Positions 43,871 to 54,666 of a stretch of DNA of 64,000 nt are shown piece after piece. The notes beneath the pieces are model-generated. The model had not been told where the DNA came from, ran no database searches, and worked only from the letters and a program-made list of their open reading frames with translations. The DNA is taken from assembly GCF_014645315.1 (NCBI RefSeq), contig NZ_BMLQ01000004.1:248001-312000 (forward strand), read 5' to 3'. Every line of letters starts with the position of its first letter. Positions within the stretch are counted from its first letter, which is position 1. The DNA is from Citricoccus zhacaiensis (GTDB lineage: Bacteria > Actinomycetota > Actinomycetes > Actinomycetales > Micrococcaceae). The position numbers were made by a program, and so were the translations under genes.

Positions 43871-45523
43871 TTACTCCCACTCGATGGTTCCCGGGGGCTT
43901 GCTGGTCACGTCCAGGACCACCCGGTTGATGCCGTCCACCTCGTTGGTGATGCGGTTGGAGATCCGTGAGAGCAGGTCGTACGGCAGCTGAGCCCAGTCA
44001 GCGGTCATCGCGTCCTCGGACGTGACCGGCCGCAGCACCACGGGGTGGCCGTAGGTGCGGCCGTCACCCTGGACGCCCACGGAGCGGACATCGGCCAGCA
44101 GCACCACGGGGCACTGCCAGATGTGGCGGTCCAGGCCGGCGGCGGTCAGTTCCGCGCGCACGATCGCGTCGGCCTGGCGGAGCAGGTCCAGGCGTTCCCG
44201 CGTCACCTCGCCGATGATGCGGATGCCCAGGCCGGGGCCCGGGAAGGGCTGGCGCCAGACGATCTCATCCGGCAGGCCGAGCTCGGAGCCCACGGCGCGG
44301 ACCTCGTCCTTGAACAGGGCGCGCAGCGGTTCGACGAGCTCGAACTCGATGTCCTCCGGCAACCCGCCCACGTTGTGGTGGCTCTTGATGTTCGCGGTGC
44401 CCTCGCCGCCACCGGACTCCACGACGTCCGGGTACAGGGTGCCCTGCACCAGGAACTTCACGTCCTTGGCGTCCGGGTCATGGCGGGACTCGGCGATGAT
44501 GTCCGCCTGCGCCTTCTCGAAGGTGCGGATGAACTTCTCGCCGATGATCTTGCGCTTGGCCTCCGGGTCCGTCACGCCGGCCAGGGCCTCCAGAAACACG
44601 TCCTCGGCGTCCACCATGATCAGCCTGGCACCGCCGGTGGCCGCGCCGAATGCCTTCTCGATCTCCTCGGACTCGTCCTGGCGCATGAGGCCGTGGTTGA
44701 CGTAGACGCAGGTCAACTGGTCCCCCACGGCCCGCTGGACCAGGGCGGCGGCGACGGCGGAGTCCACGCCGCCGGACAGGCCGCAGATGGCGCGGTGCTC
44801 GCCGATCTGCTCGCGGATCAGTTCGACCTGCTCCTCGATCACGGAGGTGGTGGTCCAGGTGTCCTTCAGGCCGGCGCCGTGGTGCAGGAAGTTGCGCAGC
44901 ACCTCCTGGCCGCGCTCGGAGTGGCCGACCTCCGGGTGCCACTGCACGCCGTAGATCTTCTTCTCCGGGCTCTCGAACGCCGCCACGGGCGCACCCGGGG
45001 TGCGGGCGGTGACGGAGAAGCCGGCCGGGGCCTCAGTCACGGAATCGGCATGGCTCATCCACACGACCTGATCCACGTCCTGACCGGCGAAGAGCACCGA
45101 GGTGGAGCCGATGGCCTCCAGCCGGGTGGAGCCGTATTCACGGGTGTCGGTCTTGGACACGGTGCCGCCGAGCGCCTGGGCGATCGACTGGAAGCCGTAG
45201 CAGAGGCCCAGCACGGGCACCCCGGCGTCGAGGAGCTCCGGGTCGAGCCCGGGCGCGCCCTCGGCGTAGACCGAGGACGGGCCACCGGAGAGGATCAGGG
45301 CGGCGGGCTTGCGGGCCAGGATGTCCTCGGCCGAGAGCGTGTGCGGGACGACCTCGGAGTACACGTTGGCCTCGCGCACGCGCCGGGCGATCAGCTGGGC
45401 GTACTGGGCGCCGTTGTCCACCACCAGCACGGTCGGGAAGTCGGCGGCGATCTGCGGGTTGTCCGGGGTGTCCGGCCGGTGGTCCGGTGCTGTGGTCTGG
45501 TCGTCAGCCTGGGAGGAAGTCAC
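43871..45523 (-). CDS. guaA: GMP synthase (glutamine-hydrolysing)
   Basis: A 550-residue GuaA: class I glutaminase with [10 protein letters not shown] (Cys 108), its partner [11 protein letters not shown] (His/Glu), ATP-pyrophosphatase loop [13 protein letters not shown], and C-terminal dimerisation domain ending KPPGTIEWE. Converts XMP to GMP. A GTG start at 45523 lies six bases after TATCCT, a leaderless promoter; the first 25 residues are an unconserved polar extension. Followed by the pseudo-helicase. Confidence 0.96.
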   Translation of the reverse strand: MTSSQADDQTTAPDHRPDTPDNPQIAADFPTVLVVDNGAQYAQLIARRVREANVYSEVVPHTLSAEDILARKPAALILSGGPSSVYAEGAPGLDPELLDAGVPVLGLCYGFQSIAQALGGTVSKTDTREYGSTRLEAIGSTSVLFAGQDVDQVVWMSHADSVTEAPAGFSVTARTPGAPVAAFESPEKKIYGVQWHPEVGHSERGQEVLRNFLHHGAGLKDTWTTTSVIEEQVELIREQIGEHRAICGLSGGVDSAVAAALVQRAVGDQLTCVYVNHGLMRQDESEEIEKAFGAATGGARLIMVDAEDVFLEALAGVTDPEAKRKIIGEKFIRTFEKAQADIIAESRHDPDAKDVKFLVQGTLYPDVVESGGGEGTANIKSHHNVGGLPEDIEFELVEPLRALFKDEVRAVGSELGLPDEIVWRQPFPGPGLGIRIIGEVTRERLDLLRQADAIVRAELTAAGLDRHIWQCPVVLLADVRSVGVQGDGRTYGHPVVLRPVTSEDAMTADWAQLPYDLLSRISNRITNEVDGINRVVLDVTSKPPGTIEWE

Positions 45524-45561
45524 CCGTCAAGGATAGTGCAGGAGCAGGGCACAATGTCCTC

Positions 45562-46926
45562 GTGGCCCCCGACTCCCCTGCCGATGACATCGCTCTGCTC
45601 CCGCACGCCCGAGCAGCCCAGCGCCGGGCCGTCCGCGTGCTGGGTACCGCTCAGGTCTTCTCGGGGTTGGGCAACGGCGCCACGCTGTCCCTGGGCTCGA
45701 TCCTGGCCGTGGACCTCTCGGGTGCCGAGGCCAACGCCGGCTTCGTCAACACTGCCATGACGCTCGGCTCGGCCGCGGTGTCCATCCCGCTGTCCACCCT
45801 GGCGGTGCGACGCGGACGGCGGGTCGCCCTGGGGATCGGCCTGGCCGCAGGGCTGCTGGGTCAGACGCTCATGGTGGCCGCCGTCGTCACCCGGTTCTTC
45901 CCCATCCTGCTGCTCGGAGCCTTCCTGGTGGGCTTCGGCGCGGCCGTGAACCTGCAGGCCCGGTTCGCCGTCACGGACCTGTCCGAGCCGCAGCACCGCG
46001 GACGGGACCTGTCCGTGGTGGTCTGGGCCGTGACCGTGGGCGCGGTCCTGGGTCCCAACATGGTGGGCCCGGGCGCCGTGGTGTCCGACTGGCTGGGGCT
46101 GCCCGTCCACGCCGGTCCCTTCCTGATCTCCGGCGCCGGCATGGCCGTGGGCGCCGCCATCATCCTGGCCGGACTGCGTCCGGATCCCCTCGTGTTGCGC
46201 CGGCGGCTGGAGGATGCCGCGCCGGGGACGGACGGCCCGGGCCCGACGCCGGCCGGTCGCCCGGACGGCCCGGTCCCGCTCCGCTCCGGTGCCGGGTGGG
46301 CCGCCGGGTGGCGGATCGTCCGGGCCCAGCCCACCGCCCTGGCCGCCGTACTCACGGTGACCGGCGCCCACGCCGTGATGGTCGGCCTGATGTCCATGAC
46401 ACCGCTGCACCTGCAGCACGAGGCGGGGCTCAGCAGCAGCGACCTGGGACAGCATCCGGACACGGTGGTGCTGATCGGCTTCACCCTGTCCCTGCACGTG
46501 GCCGGGATGTACGCCCTCTCCCCTGTCATCGGAATGCTCTCGGACCGCTTCGGTCCGGCCCGGGTGGCCGGCGCCGGGATGACGACGCTGGTGGCCGCGG
46601 CGGCCTTGACGGGGATCTTCCCCCATCAGCACCTCGCCGTGGTGGCCGGACTCGTCCTGCTCGGCCTGGGCTGGTCGGCCGCCACGGTGGCCGGATCCAC
46701 GCTGCTCGTGGCTGCCCTGCGCCCAGCCGACCGGGTGCCCGCCCAGGGCTTCTCGGACGCGGTGATGTCCCTGGCCGCGGCGGTCAGTTCACTGGCGGCC
46801 GGCCCGATCATGGGCGGTCTCGGCTTCCCGGGGCTCTCGGCCGCACTGGCCGGCGTCGTGGTGCTGTGCGGCATCGGGGTGGCGGCACTGCTCAGGGCCC
46901 CAGCAGCAGTGCCACCCCGAGGATGA
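45562..46926 (+). CDS. MFS transporter
   Basis: A 454-residue MFS permease with about twelve helices. The loop 2-3 motif is LAVRRGRRVALGIG and a second one is GMLSDRFGPARVAGAG in the C-terminal half; a central loop of about 60 residues is Pro/Gly/Arg-rich. No family-specific feature to name a substrate. GTG start at 45562; CACAAT lies six bases upstream. Divergent from guaA. The last 35 bases overlap the 3' end of the broken AEC gene on the other strand. Confidence 0.88.
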   Translation: MAPDSPADDIALLPHARAAQRRAVRVLGTAQVFSGLGNGATLSLGSILAVDLSGAEANAGFVNTAMTLGSAAVSIPLSTLAVRRGRRVALGIGLAAGLLGQTLMVAAVVTRFFPILLLGAFLVGFGAAVNLQARFAVTDLSEPQHRGRDLSVVVWAVTVGAVLGPNMVGPGAVVSDWLGLPVHAGPFLISGAGMAVGAAIILAGLRPDPLVLRRRLEDAAPGTDGPGPTPAGRPDGPVPLRSGAGWAAGWRIVRAQPTALAAVLTVTGAHAVMVGLMSMTPLHLQHEAGLSSSDLGQHPDTVVLIGFTLSLHVAGMYALSPVIGMLSDRFGPARVAGAGMTTLVAAAALTGIFPHQHLAVVAGLVLLGLGWSAATVAGSTLLVAALRPADRVPAQGFSDAVMSLAAAVSSLAAGPIMGGLGFPGLSAALAGVVVLCGIGVAALLRAPAAVPPRG

Positions 46927-47445
46927 CGGGCAGGGACAGCACCGCGGAGGCGAACACGATGTCCCGCACGAGCAGGTTGGGCAGCTTGAACTGGCTGGAG
47001 AACAGGTAGACGTTCTGCGCCGTAGGCAGGGCGGCCATGGCCACCACCCCGAACAGCTCCAGGCCGGTCAGCCCGAAGAGGTAGTGTCACGCCGTCCACG
47101 CCACGGCGGGCATCACTAAGAGCTTGACCACGGAGCCCCACACGATGTCCGGGACCTGCGTCCGGTCCCGGAAGGGGCGCTGGGCGGCCAGGGAGAGCCC
47201 TAAGACTGTCAGGGAGAACGGAGCGAGCACCAGCAGCTGCGTCACCAGCACGGACACCGCCGGGACGGAGCTGCCCACGGCGTAGAGCGCGATCGGCAGG
47301 CCGATGTTGCCGGCGTTGACGTAGGAGGCCGCCATGGCCCCCACGGCGGCCTGGCCCGCCTGCCGCTTGACCACGAGCCAGCTGACGCCCGCATAGACGC
47401 CCCGGAGTCCCCGTGGCGAGCTGCTTGGCGACGGGCAGGGCTGAT
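46892..47445 (-). pseudogene. AEC-family (auxin efflux carrier-like) transporter, truncated and interrupted
   Basis: A remnant of the C-terminal part of an AEC permease. From the 5' side one reads GVYAGVSWLVVKR, then YVNAGNIGLPIALYAVGSS (the family NxGNIGLP motif), then an in-frame TGA at 47087-47089 right after VVKLLVMPAVAWTA; the same frame continues with HYLFGLTGLELFGVVAMAAL and PTAQNVYLFSSQF to a natural stop at 46892. The first 80-100 residues of the family are missing, and the frame is disturbed near 47400. Clearly an inactive gene unless the sequence is wrong. It lies just after DUF3817. Confidence 0.85.
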
Positions 47446-47447
47446 CT

Positions 47448-47996
47448 TCAGTACCTGCGCAGGGCCTCGGGGTGAGCGGCGATCTCCTGCAGGGTCTCGC
47501 GGTGGACCCGCTTCTCCACGATGAAGGACAGGAAGGGCACTACACCGCCGCCGGCGATGGCCAGCAGGCGCATCCCGCTCCAGCGCATCAGTGACCACAG
47601 GCGGAATGCCGCGACGAGGTACACCACGTAGAGCCAGCCGTGGGCGATGAGCACGGCGATGGAGAGGTTGAGCCCGCCCGTCACCGAGTCCTCCGGCTGG
47701 AGGGACAAGGTGTTTGCGGCACCGTCGGCCAGGGTGCCGCCCGCGTAGAGCTCGGTGCCGTAGCCGTACTTGAAGATCATCTCGAACACGAGCAGCAGCA
47801 GCATGATGCCGGTGATCCACGCACAGATCTTGTACATCATCAGGGCCGACTTGATCTGCTGATCCGTCCCGGCGAACCGTCGCGGAGCACTCTTCTCCGG
47901 CCGCGGCGGCGGTGCCGGCAGGTCCGCCTCGGTGATGTCCTCGGGGTCGGGCAGGGTGTTCGGGTCGACCGGGGGCTTCTGGTCCGGGGTGGTCAC
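47448..47996 (-). CDS. DUF3817 membrane protein
   Basis: A 182-residue membrane protein. After a Pro/Asp-rich 50-residue start, three helices follow (roughly 56-75, 107-130, 138-160); ALMMYKICAWITGIMLLLLV, and HGWLYVVYLVAAFRLWSLMRW are the DUF3817 hallmarks. Its role is unknown; the family lies next to SURF1 or cytochrome oxidase functions in many actinobacteria. GTG start overlaps the SURF1 stop (GTGA), so the two are coupled. Confidence 0.88.
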   Translation of the reverse strand: MTTPDQKPPVDPNTLPDPEDITEADLPAPPPRPEKSAPRRFAGTDQQIKSALMMYKICAWITGIMLLLLVFEMIFKYGYGTELYAGGTLADGAANTLSLQPEDSVTGGLNLSIAVLIAHGWLYVVYLVAAFRLWSLMRWSGMRLLAIAGGGVVPFLSFIVEKRVHRETLQEIAAHPEALRRY

Positions 47997-48952
47997 TGGT
48001 TCTCCTGCGTTTGCTGGGTTTGCTGGGCTGATATCGGGGCAGTGGAAGCCCCGTAGTACTGTTCGTACTCTTCGATGGCCTTCCGCTTGGTCTCGCGGGC
48101 CTCGGTACGGCGGCGCTCAAGTTCTGCGGCCTTCCACTCCTCGGCCCACTGGCGGTCGAGTTCGTCCTCGTCCTGGCTGCGAAGGTAGTCATCCCTCAGG
48201 AACCGCCACCAGAGGAAGATCGCGAAGCCGGCGAACACGACCCACTCGATGGCGTAGAAGATGTTCATCCAGTTGTAGGTGGTCTCCTGCGGCTGCGGGC
48301 CCACGATCACGGGCTCCAGCTCGCCGCCCTCGGCCTTCGCACCGACTTCCTGACCGCTGGCCGCAGCACCGGGGCCGCCGGTGGCCACCACATCGAAGGC
48401 AGCCACATATCCGGCATAGGAGCGCATGTCCCACAGGTTGATCAGTTCGGACGAGGCCAGGTTGGCCAACACCGTGCCGTCCGCGGTGTGCTGGATGCCC
48501 TCCGGGCTGGGACCCTCGGCGGGCAGCAGTCGCCCGGTGATGTGCAGGTCTCCCTGCGGCACCGGGTCGGTCTCCGCGGTGGAGTCGGTCCAGCCGCGGA
48601 CCACGGGCATCACCTCGCCGTTCGGGGCACCGTCCACCTGGAAGGCGCTGACCACCCAGTAACCCTCGGCTCCGTCCTGGCCGCCGTGCAGGCGCGGGTG
48701 GATGAACACGTCCGTGTCCTGGACGAAGGAACCGGTCATCGTGACCACCTGGTCCGCCTCGGTGCCGTACATCGGCTTCTCCGGGGCAAAGTGCTCCGTC
48801 AGCTCGACGGGGGTCTCGGTCTGGGTCAGCGGCGGCGGGGCGGAGGCGGAGTTGTCCATCTGCCACTTCCCGAGGAGCACGAACACCGCAGAGACCACGA
48901 GCGCCAGGACGAGTCCGGCGATCCACTGGGGTTTCAGGGCGGTTTTCAGCAC
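47993..48952 (-). CDS. SURF1-family cytochrome oxidase biogenesis protein
   Basis: A 319-residue SURF1/Shy1 homologue. Helix 1 at about 12-28 (WIAGLVLALVVSAVFVLLG) runs into the family GKWQ motif, then an external beta domain with VTMTGSFVQDTDVFIH, VVSAFQ, and VVRGW, and a second helix near 240-258 (WMNIFYAIEWVVFAGFAIFLWW). A charged coiled tail follows, rich in Glu/Arg. Assists cytochrome c oxidase assembly. GTG start six bases after TAGTCT (leaderless); this hexamer begins with the glpD stop codon. Confidence 0.88.
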   Translation of the reverse strand: MLKTALKPQWIAGLVLALVVSAVFVLLGKWQMDNSASAPPPLTQTETPVELTEHFAPEKPMYGTEADQVVTMTGSFVQDTDVFIHPRLHGGQDGAEGYWVVSAFQVDGAPNGEVMPVVRGWTDSTAETDPVPQGDLHITGRLLPAEGPSPEGIQHTADGTVLANLASSELINLWDMRSYAGYVAAFDVVATGGPGAAASGQEVGAKAEGGELEPVIVGPQPQETTYNWMNIFYAIEWVVFAGFAIFLWWRFLRDDYLRSQDEDELDRQWAEEWKAAELERRRTEARETKRKAIEEYEQYYGASTAPISAQQTQQTQENQ

Positions 48953-48958
48953 CCCACC

Positions 48959-48964
48959 AGACTA
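48959..48964 (-). promoter_or_regulatory. -10 TAGTCT of the SURF1 gene, overlapping the glpD stop codon
   Basis: Minus-strand TAGTCT: its first three bases are the TAG stop of glpD. Six bases further is the SURF1 GTG, the leaderless arrangement seen across this window. Confidence 0.55.
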
Positions 48965-50839
48965 CGCGGTTTCTCTACCGGACGTAGAACTCACAATCTC
49001 CGGCAGGCCACCGCGGGCCACATCGCGGACCGAGTCCCGGGCCGCCTCGACCAGCAGGGCATGGGCTTCGGCGTCCGTGCCGGCCCCTAGCGTGGCCCGC
49101 TGGGCCAGCGTCCACTGCCGGTAGCGCTCGGCCTCGGCGGAGGCGCGCTCGGCGTCCCAGCCGAGCAGGGGTGCCATCAGGTGGGCGACCGTTCCGGCGG
49201 CGGCAGCGCCGGCGTCGTCCGCCTCGAACACCGCGCGGATCCGCCGGGCCAGGACATCCTGGACCGAGCGCGCACCCTCATGTGTGACGGCGTGCACGGC
49301 CTCAGCGGCGAGGTGTCCGGGCAACCCGGGCAGCTCCTCGGCCAGCTCCGGGGTGCCCACGGCCAGCCCGATGACCTCCGGAGCGCCGGAACCGTAGCGG
49401 TGCAGCAGGGATTCGACCACGGCGGCCGGCAGTCCCGAGTCCACGGCGAGCAGCAGGCGACGGTTCCAGGCCGGGGTCCAGCCCTGGGCACCGAGCAACG
49501 GCAGATCGGCGGTGCAGGAGGCGGGCACGCCCTCCCCCGAGCCGGTCACGTCCTGGCCGGTCAGCGGTCCGGTGTCCTGGGCACCGGCTGATCCGATGGC
49601 GGCGTCCACGGCGTCAGCGGCCATGGTCCGGTAGGTGGTGAGCTTTCCGCCGGTGACCACGGTCAGCCCTGGCAGCGGGGTCGCCACCACGTGCTCGCGG
49701 GAGACCTTGGCCGTGCCCGCGGCAGCAGCGGTGTCTCCCAGAGGCTCGTCCTCACCCGGCGGAGTCACCAGTGGCCGCAACCCGGCGAACACCCCGACCA
49801 CGTCTGACCGGTCCAGCGGTTCGGAGAGCACCGCATTGGCGCGCTCGAGCACGTAGTCGATGTCCTGGCTCGTGGCGGCGGGTTGATCGACATCTTCGCG
49901 CCAGGGCGTGTCAGTGGTGCCGATGATCCAGTGCCGGTCCCAGGGGATGACGAACAGCACCGACTTCTCGGTGCGCAGGATCAGCCCGGAGGTCGACGTG
50001 AACCGGTCACGCGGGACCACGAGGTGGATGCCCTTGGCGGCGGTGACCCGCGGCATGCCCTGTACCACCGGTTCTTCACGGCCGTCCGGATGACGGACCG
50101 GAATGAACCCGGTCCAAACCCCGGTGGCGTTGATGACGCGGCGAGCATGGACGGAGATCCGTTCGCCGGTCTCCCGGTCCAGAATCTCCGCGCCGACGAT
50201 GCCGCCGGCCTCAGACCCGAGGTACGCGGTGACCTCGAGGCGGGAGGCGCAGTGGGCCCCGTGGACGGCGGCCGTGCGGACGAGTTCGATCACCAGGCGG
50301 GCGTCGTCCACCTGGGCGTCGTAATAGCGGATCGCTCCGATGTACCCCTCGGGCTTCAGCCCCGGCGCCAGGCGGGAGACGGCGGCTCGGCCGAGGTGCT
50401 TGTGCACGGGCAGGTGCCCGGTGCGCCCGGCGGCCATGCCGTCATAGAGCGCGACGCCGGCCCCCACGTAGGGCCGTTCCCACGGCTTGGACAGGGGGTA
50501 CAGGAACGGCACGGGCCGCACCAGGTGCGGCGCGATGTCCTCCACAAGCCGGCCCCGTTCCCGCAGCGCCTCGTGGACGAGCGGGAAGTCCAGCATCTCC
50601 AGGTAGCGCAGCCCGCCATGGACGAGCTTGGAGGACCGGGATGAGGTGCCCCAGGCGAAGTCGGTGGCCTCGACCAGTGCGGTGGACAGCCCCCGCGTGG
50701 TCGCGTCCAGGGCAGTCCCGGCGCCGACGACTCCCCCGCCGACGACCAGCACATCCAGTGGACGCTCCGGCGTGGTGGCCCGCAGCTTCGTGAGCGTGTC
50801 GGCCCGGTGTGCGGGTCCCAGTGCGCCGGTGGTGGTCAT
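48962..50839 (-). CDS. glpD: Glycerol-3-phosphate dehydrogenase (FAD)
   Basis: A 625-residue GlpD. FAD-binding VLVVGGGVVGAGTALDA near the N-terminus, then TSSRSSKLVHGGLRYLE, the GlpD signature, and substrate residues in RRVINATGVWTG and GTTDTPW; the C-terminal DAO_C domain is all-helical. Oxidises glycerol 3-phosphate to DHAP with transfer of electrons to quinone at the membrane. Starts 36 bases after the GuaB3 gene. No glpF or glpK is in the window. Confidence 0.95.
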   Translation of the reverse strand: MTTTGALGPAHRADTLTKLRATTPERPLDVLVVGGGVVGAGTALDATTRGLSTALVEATDFAWGTSSRSSKLVHGGLRYLEMLDFPLVHEALRERGRLVEDIAPHLVRPVPFLYPLSKPWERPYVGAGVALYDGMAAGRTGHLPVHKHLGRAAVSRLAPGLKPEGYIGAIRYYDAQVDDARLVIELVRTAAVHGAHCASRLEVTAYLGSEAGGIVGAEILDRETGERISVHARRVINATGVWTGFIPVRHPDGREEPVVQGMPRVTAAKGIHLVVPRDRFTSTSGLILRTEKSVLFVIPWDRHWIIGTTDTPWREDVDQPAATSQDIDYVLERANAVLSEPLDRSDVVGVFAGLRPLVTPPGEDEPLGDTAAAAGTAKVSREHVVATPLPGLTVVTGGKLTTYRTMAADAVDAAIGSAGAQDTGPLTGQDVTGSGEGVPASCTADLPLLGAQGWTPAWNRRLLLAVDSGLPAAVVESLLHRYGSGAPEVIGLAVGTPELAEELPGLPGHLAAEAVHAVTHEGARSVQDVLARRIRAVFEADDAGAAAAGTVAHLMAPLLGWDAERASAEAERYRQWTLAQRATLGAGTDAEAHALLVEAARDSVRDVARGGLPEIVSSTSGRETA

Positions 50840-50875
50840 CTCGCTCAGGCCGTCTCCGGTTCCGTCAGGTCCCGC

Positions 50876-52012
50876 TCAACGGTCCCCGGTCGGGGCCACG
50901 AGGACCTCGACCTTCTGGAACTCCTTGATGTCCGAGTAGCCCGAGGTGGCCATGGCCCGCTTGAGGGCACCCATCAGGTTGGAGGTGCCGTTGGTGTGGT
51001 GGCTGGGGCCCCACAGCACGTCGTTCAGGCTGCCGACGGTGCCGACGTGGGTGCGGTCCCCGCGTGGCATGTCCTCGTGGGCGGCCTCACCGCCCCAGTG
51101 CCAGCCCCGGCCCGGGGCCTCCTGGGCGCGGGCCAGCGCGGCGCCGAGCATCACGGCGTCGGCGCCCATGGCCAGGGCCTTGACGATGTCCCCGGAGTTG
51201 CCCACGCCGCCGTCGGCGATCACGTGGACGTAGCGTCCGCCGGACTCGTCCATGTAGTCCCGGCGGGCCTCGGCGATGTCCGAGATGGCCGTGGCCATCG
51301 GAACCCGGATGCCCAGGGCACGGCGGGTGGTGGAGGACGCCCCGCCGCCGAAGCCGACGAGCACGCCGGCCGCACCGGTGCGCATCAGGTGCAGCGCCGG
51401 GGTGTAGCCGGCCGCACCGCCGACGATCACGGGGACGTCCAGCTCGTAGATGAACTTCTTCAGGTCCAACGGCTCGCGGTTCTGGGACACGTGCTCAGCG
51501 GACACCGTGGTCCCGCGGATGACGAACATGTCCACGCCGGCGGCCAGCACGGTCTCGTAGTACTCCTGCGTGTGCTGCGGGGTCAGGGACCCGGCCACCA
51601 CCACGCCGGCCTCACGGATCTGGGCCAGGCGCTCGGTGATCAGTTCGGCCTGGATCGGCTGCGAGTAGATCTCCTGCAGGCGCCGCGTGTTCGCCGGTGA
51701 ATAGTTGCTGGGCTCGAAGGAGGCGATCTCCTCGAGCACGGAGGACGGATCCTCGTAGCGGGTCCACAGGCCCTCGAGGTTGAGCACGCCCATGCCGCCG
51801 AGCTTGCCCAGGGCAATGGCGGTGTCCGGGCTCATGACCGAGTCCATCGGAGCGCCGATCACCGGCATGTCGAACTTGAAGGCATCGATCTGCCAGTTGA
51901 TGGACACGTCCTCGGGGTCCCGGGTCCGGCGCACGGGCACCACAGCGATGTCATCCAGGGCGTAGGCCCGACGTCCCCGCTTGCCGCGGCCAATCTCGAT
52001 CTCGTTGCTCAC
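50876..52012 (-). CDS. guaB3: GuaB3-type IMP dehydrogenase-related protein
   Basis: A 378-residue TIM barrel of the GuaB3 family, common in actinobacteria and lacking the CBS pair of true IMPDH. It keeps APMDSVMSPDTAIAL and VPVIVGGAAGYTPALHLMR, but the catalytic loop reads GFGGGASSTTRRALGI, so the Cys of IMPDH (GSICTTR) is absent. ADGGVGNSGDIVKALAMGADAVMLG is the phosphate loop. It may bind a purine nucleotide or have another activity. GTG start seven bases after TAGGCT (leaderless). Directly downstream of guaB. Confidence 0.92.
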   Translation of the reverse strand: MSNEIEIGRGKRGRRAYALDDIAVVPVRRTRDPEDVSINWQIDAFKFDMPVIGAPMDSVMSPDTAIALGKLGGMGVLNLEGLWTRYEDPSSVLEEIASFEPSNYSPANTRRLQEIYSQPIQAELITERLAQIREAGVVVAGSLTPQHTQEYYETVLAAGVDMFVIRGTTVSAEHVSQNREPLDLKKFIYELDVPVIVGGAAGYTPALHLMRTGAAGVLVGFGGGASSTTRRALGIRVPMATAISDIAEARRDYMDESGGRYVHVIADGGVGNSGDIVKALAMGADAVMLGAALARAQEAPGRGWHWGGEAAHEDMPRGDRTHVGTVGSLNDVLWGPSHHTNGTSNLMGALKRAMATSGYSDIKEFQKVEVLVAPTGDR

Positions 52013-52061
52013 GGTTTCCAGCCTAGTGCAGGTGCCGGACGGGTTAGTCCGCGGAGACAGA

Positions 52062-53624
<1,563 letters not shown>

Positions 53625-53750
53625 TCAGCGGGGTTGCGACCAGTCTAGGCCTGCCACGGGCAGAGGGGTCGCTGGGAGTAGTGGCGGTGAAACACCGTCC
53701 GGGGCCCGGTCTATTCCTCGCGTGGCGTAGGCCACGCCCTCCCCCCCTGC

Positions 53751-53786
53751 ACTTTGGGGTCAGTCAGGACTTTGGGGCCAGTCAGG
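53751..53786. repeat. Tandem 18-bp duplication across the sortase stop codon
   Basis: ACTTTGGGGTCAGTCAGG is followed by the same 18 bases with one change (53769-53786). The second copy contains the sortase stop codon. A 7-bp hairpin GCGTGGC-N4-GCCACGC (53720-53737) further on may end the sortase transcript. Confidence 0.75.
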
Positions 53787-54504
53787 CCAGGGCCGGCGGG
53801 AGGCCTTCGCTCTTCGGAGTCCAGTAGTCAGCCTCGGCCCAGACGATATAGCGGTCGGTGATGCCGAAGATGGGATCGCATGTGGTCAGCGTGAGGTAGC
53901 GGCCCTGGGTGGCGCCCTCGAACGGCGGGATGGGATCCAGCACCTCGGACTGGTGTGGCTTGACGATGTCCTTGGCCACCACCTTGTAGACGAGCCAGTG
54001 GTCCGCGGATTCGACCACGATCTCGTGGCCCTGCTCCAGGTGGTGGACCTCACGCAGGGGCTTGCCGTGGGTGGTCCGGTGCCCGGCCAGTCCGGCGTTG
54101 CCCATGGCGCCGATCGACTGGGTGGCGTCATAGTGGCCTACCTGGCCGGAGTCCAGCACGTCCGCGCCGTCTCCGGAGCCGATCGGGACCTCGAAGTCCT
54201 CACCCCAGCTGGGGACGTGCAGCATGCCCTGGATGCCCTCGCCCTCGACCACCGGGAAGCCGTCCCGGTGCTCCGTGCCGATCCCGTCATCCACCGGGGC
54301 TTGCTCGGAGCGCCACTGCGTGGCGACCTCGTTCCGGTCGGACTCGGCGATCAGGTCCGTGATGAACAACTCGTAGACGCCGTACAGGCCCACCAGGATG
54401 CCGATGGTGATGAACAGCTTGCCCAGCACGGAGAGCACCCCGCGCCGCGGCTTCTGCCGCCGAGAGGCCCGGCCCGAGGGCGGCCGGTCAAGGGTGCTGG
54501 TCAT
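53782..54504 (-). CDS. Class E sortase
   Basis: A 240-residue class E sortase. Basic start, membrane helix at residues 28-50, then the beta-barrel with His 142 (AGHRTTHGKP), Cys 209 in TLTTCDP and Arg 218 in TDRYIVW, the complete catalytic triad. Class E enzymes anchor proteins with LAXTG signals or build pili in high-GC Gram-positives; no such substrate is in the window. ATG at 54504 lies six bases after TACCCT (leaderless). Confidence 0.93.
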   Translation of the reverse strand: MTSTLDRPPSGRASRRQKPRRGVLSVLGKLFITIGILVGLYGVYELFITDLIAESDRNEVATQWRSEQAPVDDGIGTEHRDGFPVVEGEGIQGMLHVPSWGEDFEVPIGSGDGADVLDSGQVGHYDATQSIGAMGNAGLAGHRTTHGKPLREVHHLEQGHEIVVESADHWLVYKVVAKDIVKPHQSEVLDPIPPFEGATQGRYLTLTTCDPIFGITDRYIVWAEADYWTPKSEGLPPALA

Positions 54505-54666
54505 GCCTCGAGGGTACCCTTGCCGTGTCCACTCACGTACGTCGAATGAGACGGTGATGAGTTGACTCCATCCGCACTAGCTCGACACCTGTCACCGTCG
54601 TCACAGGCACGTCACATGAAGACACGTACCTCCACAGACGTGGTATAGGAGGTCTACGCTGGGCCG

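Noticed and set aside
47087..47089. TGA in the AEC gene as a selenocysteine codon
   Set aside because: No selenocysteine is known in AEC transporters and the gene also lacks its N-terminus, so a pseudogene is simpler.
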